NCBI GenBank assembly: GCA_964601515.1
Contig: CAZRNU010000078.1
Coordinates: forward strand, 1 to 13,757
Source of the DNA: PWND01 sp964601515
GTDB lineage: Bacteria > Bacteroidota > Bacteroidia > Bacteroidales > UBA7960
Direction: 5' to 3'
Length of the DNA stretch: 13,757 nucleotides
Part shown: piece by piece, positions 13,594 to 13,757 of the stretch
Numbering within the stretch: the first letter of the stretch is position 1
Layout of the letters: each line of letters begins with the position of its first letter
Notes under the pieces: model-generated
Seen by the model: only the letters and a program-made list of their open reading frames with translations
The model's database searches: none
What the model was told of the DNA's origin: nothing
Translations under genes and position numbers: made by a program

Positions 13594-13737
13594 AATATTG
13601 TTTAAATGTTAATCATAATGGTTTATCGGTTTCACCCTTATACCTTATACCTTATACCTTATACCCGATACCTGACACCCGATACCCGACACCCCATACT
13701 ATTACCTATAACAACCCAACACAAATATTGTTTAAAT
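13594..13737. repeat. Degenerate CTTATACC/GATACC tract flanked by a 14-base direct repeat
   Basis: AATATTGTTTAAAT occurs exactly at 13594-13607 and again at 13724-13737. Between the copies is a tract of 8-10 base units (CCTTATA, CCTTATA, CCCGATA, CCTGACA, CCCGATA, CCCGACA) near 13638-13700. On the minus strand it reads as GGTATAAGG and GGTGTCGGGTATC, the same family as the GGTATTAGGTG sequence at 9455. No gene is visible from 13555 to the right edge. The tract lies upstream of the peroxiredoxin gene. Confidence 0.7.
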
Positions 13738-13757
13738 CTAATTCGAGAAAAGAAAGT

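Overview
The window looks like a Bacteroidota chromosome, probably a Bacteroidales-type lineage. The DNA is AT-rich, Shine-Dalgarno sites are almost absent, and two upstream regions carry TAnnTTTG boxes. The genes match the dialkylresorcinol/flexirubin pigment loci of that phylum. The short intergenic filler is also of a kind common there: GAGACGC..GCGTCTC palindromes, CGCAAAG and ATCTGCG blocks, and GGTATTAGG or GGTTAAGG tracts. The taxonomy is an inference from these features.

Layout. (1) Bases 1-4063, minus strand, read right to left: a B12-binding-type radical SAM protein, a hotdog thioesterase, a crotonase, a short AcpS-like phosphopantetheinyl transferase, a repeat-filled gap, a second and apparently C-terminally shortened crotonase, a palindrome cluster, and the start of a KAS III-like enzyme that runs off the left edge. 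The first four genes overlap one another by exactly 14 bases. (2) Bases 4064-4295: a divergent intergenic region with a second copy of the palindrome composite. (3) Bases 4296-12722, plus strand: DarA, DarB, a small unknown protein, a BtrH-like acyltransferase, a hotdog thioesterase, a FabF-type ketosynthase, a half-length ketosynthase-like protein, an acyl carrier protein, a second FabF-type ketosynthase, and a ketosynthase-like chain-length-factor protein. (4) Bases 12723-12867: a long hairpin with a T tract. (5) Bases 12868-13554, minus strand: a Prx6-type peroxiredoxin, followed by a degenerate repeat tract flanked by a 14-base direct repeat.

How the genes may work together. The ketosynthase, its chain-length-factor partner and the ACP would build a (poly)ene acyl chain. 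The crotonases could supply dehydration, and the thioesterases release or proofreading. DarB and DarA would join two beta-ketoacyl chains and aromatise them to a 2,5-dialkylresorcinol. The BtrH-like enzyme is a good candidate for moving an acyl chain from ACP to an acceptor, possibly forming the ester of a flexirubin. No ketoreductase, hotdog dehydratase, aryl-acid ligase or ammonia lyase is in the window. Those genes may lie to the left, or the product may not be a classical flexirubin.

The most unusual sequence-level observation is that four genes end inside, or flush with, intergenic repeats that provide their stop codons. One of them (the crotonase at 287-889) appears to have lost its C-terminal helices, and a fifth gene (the thioesterase near 7859) takes its start region from such a repeat.
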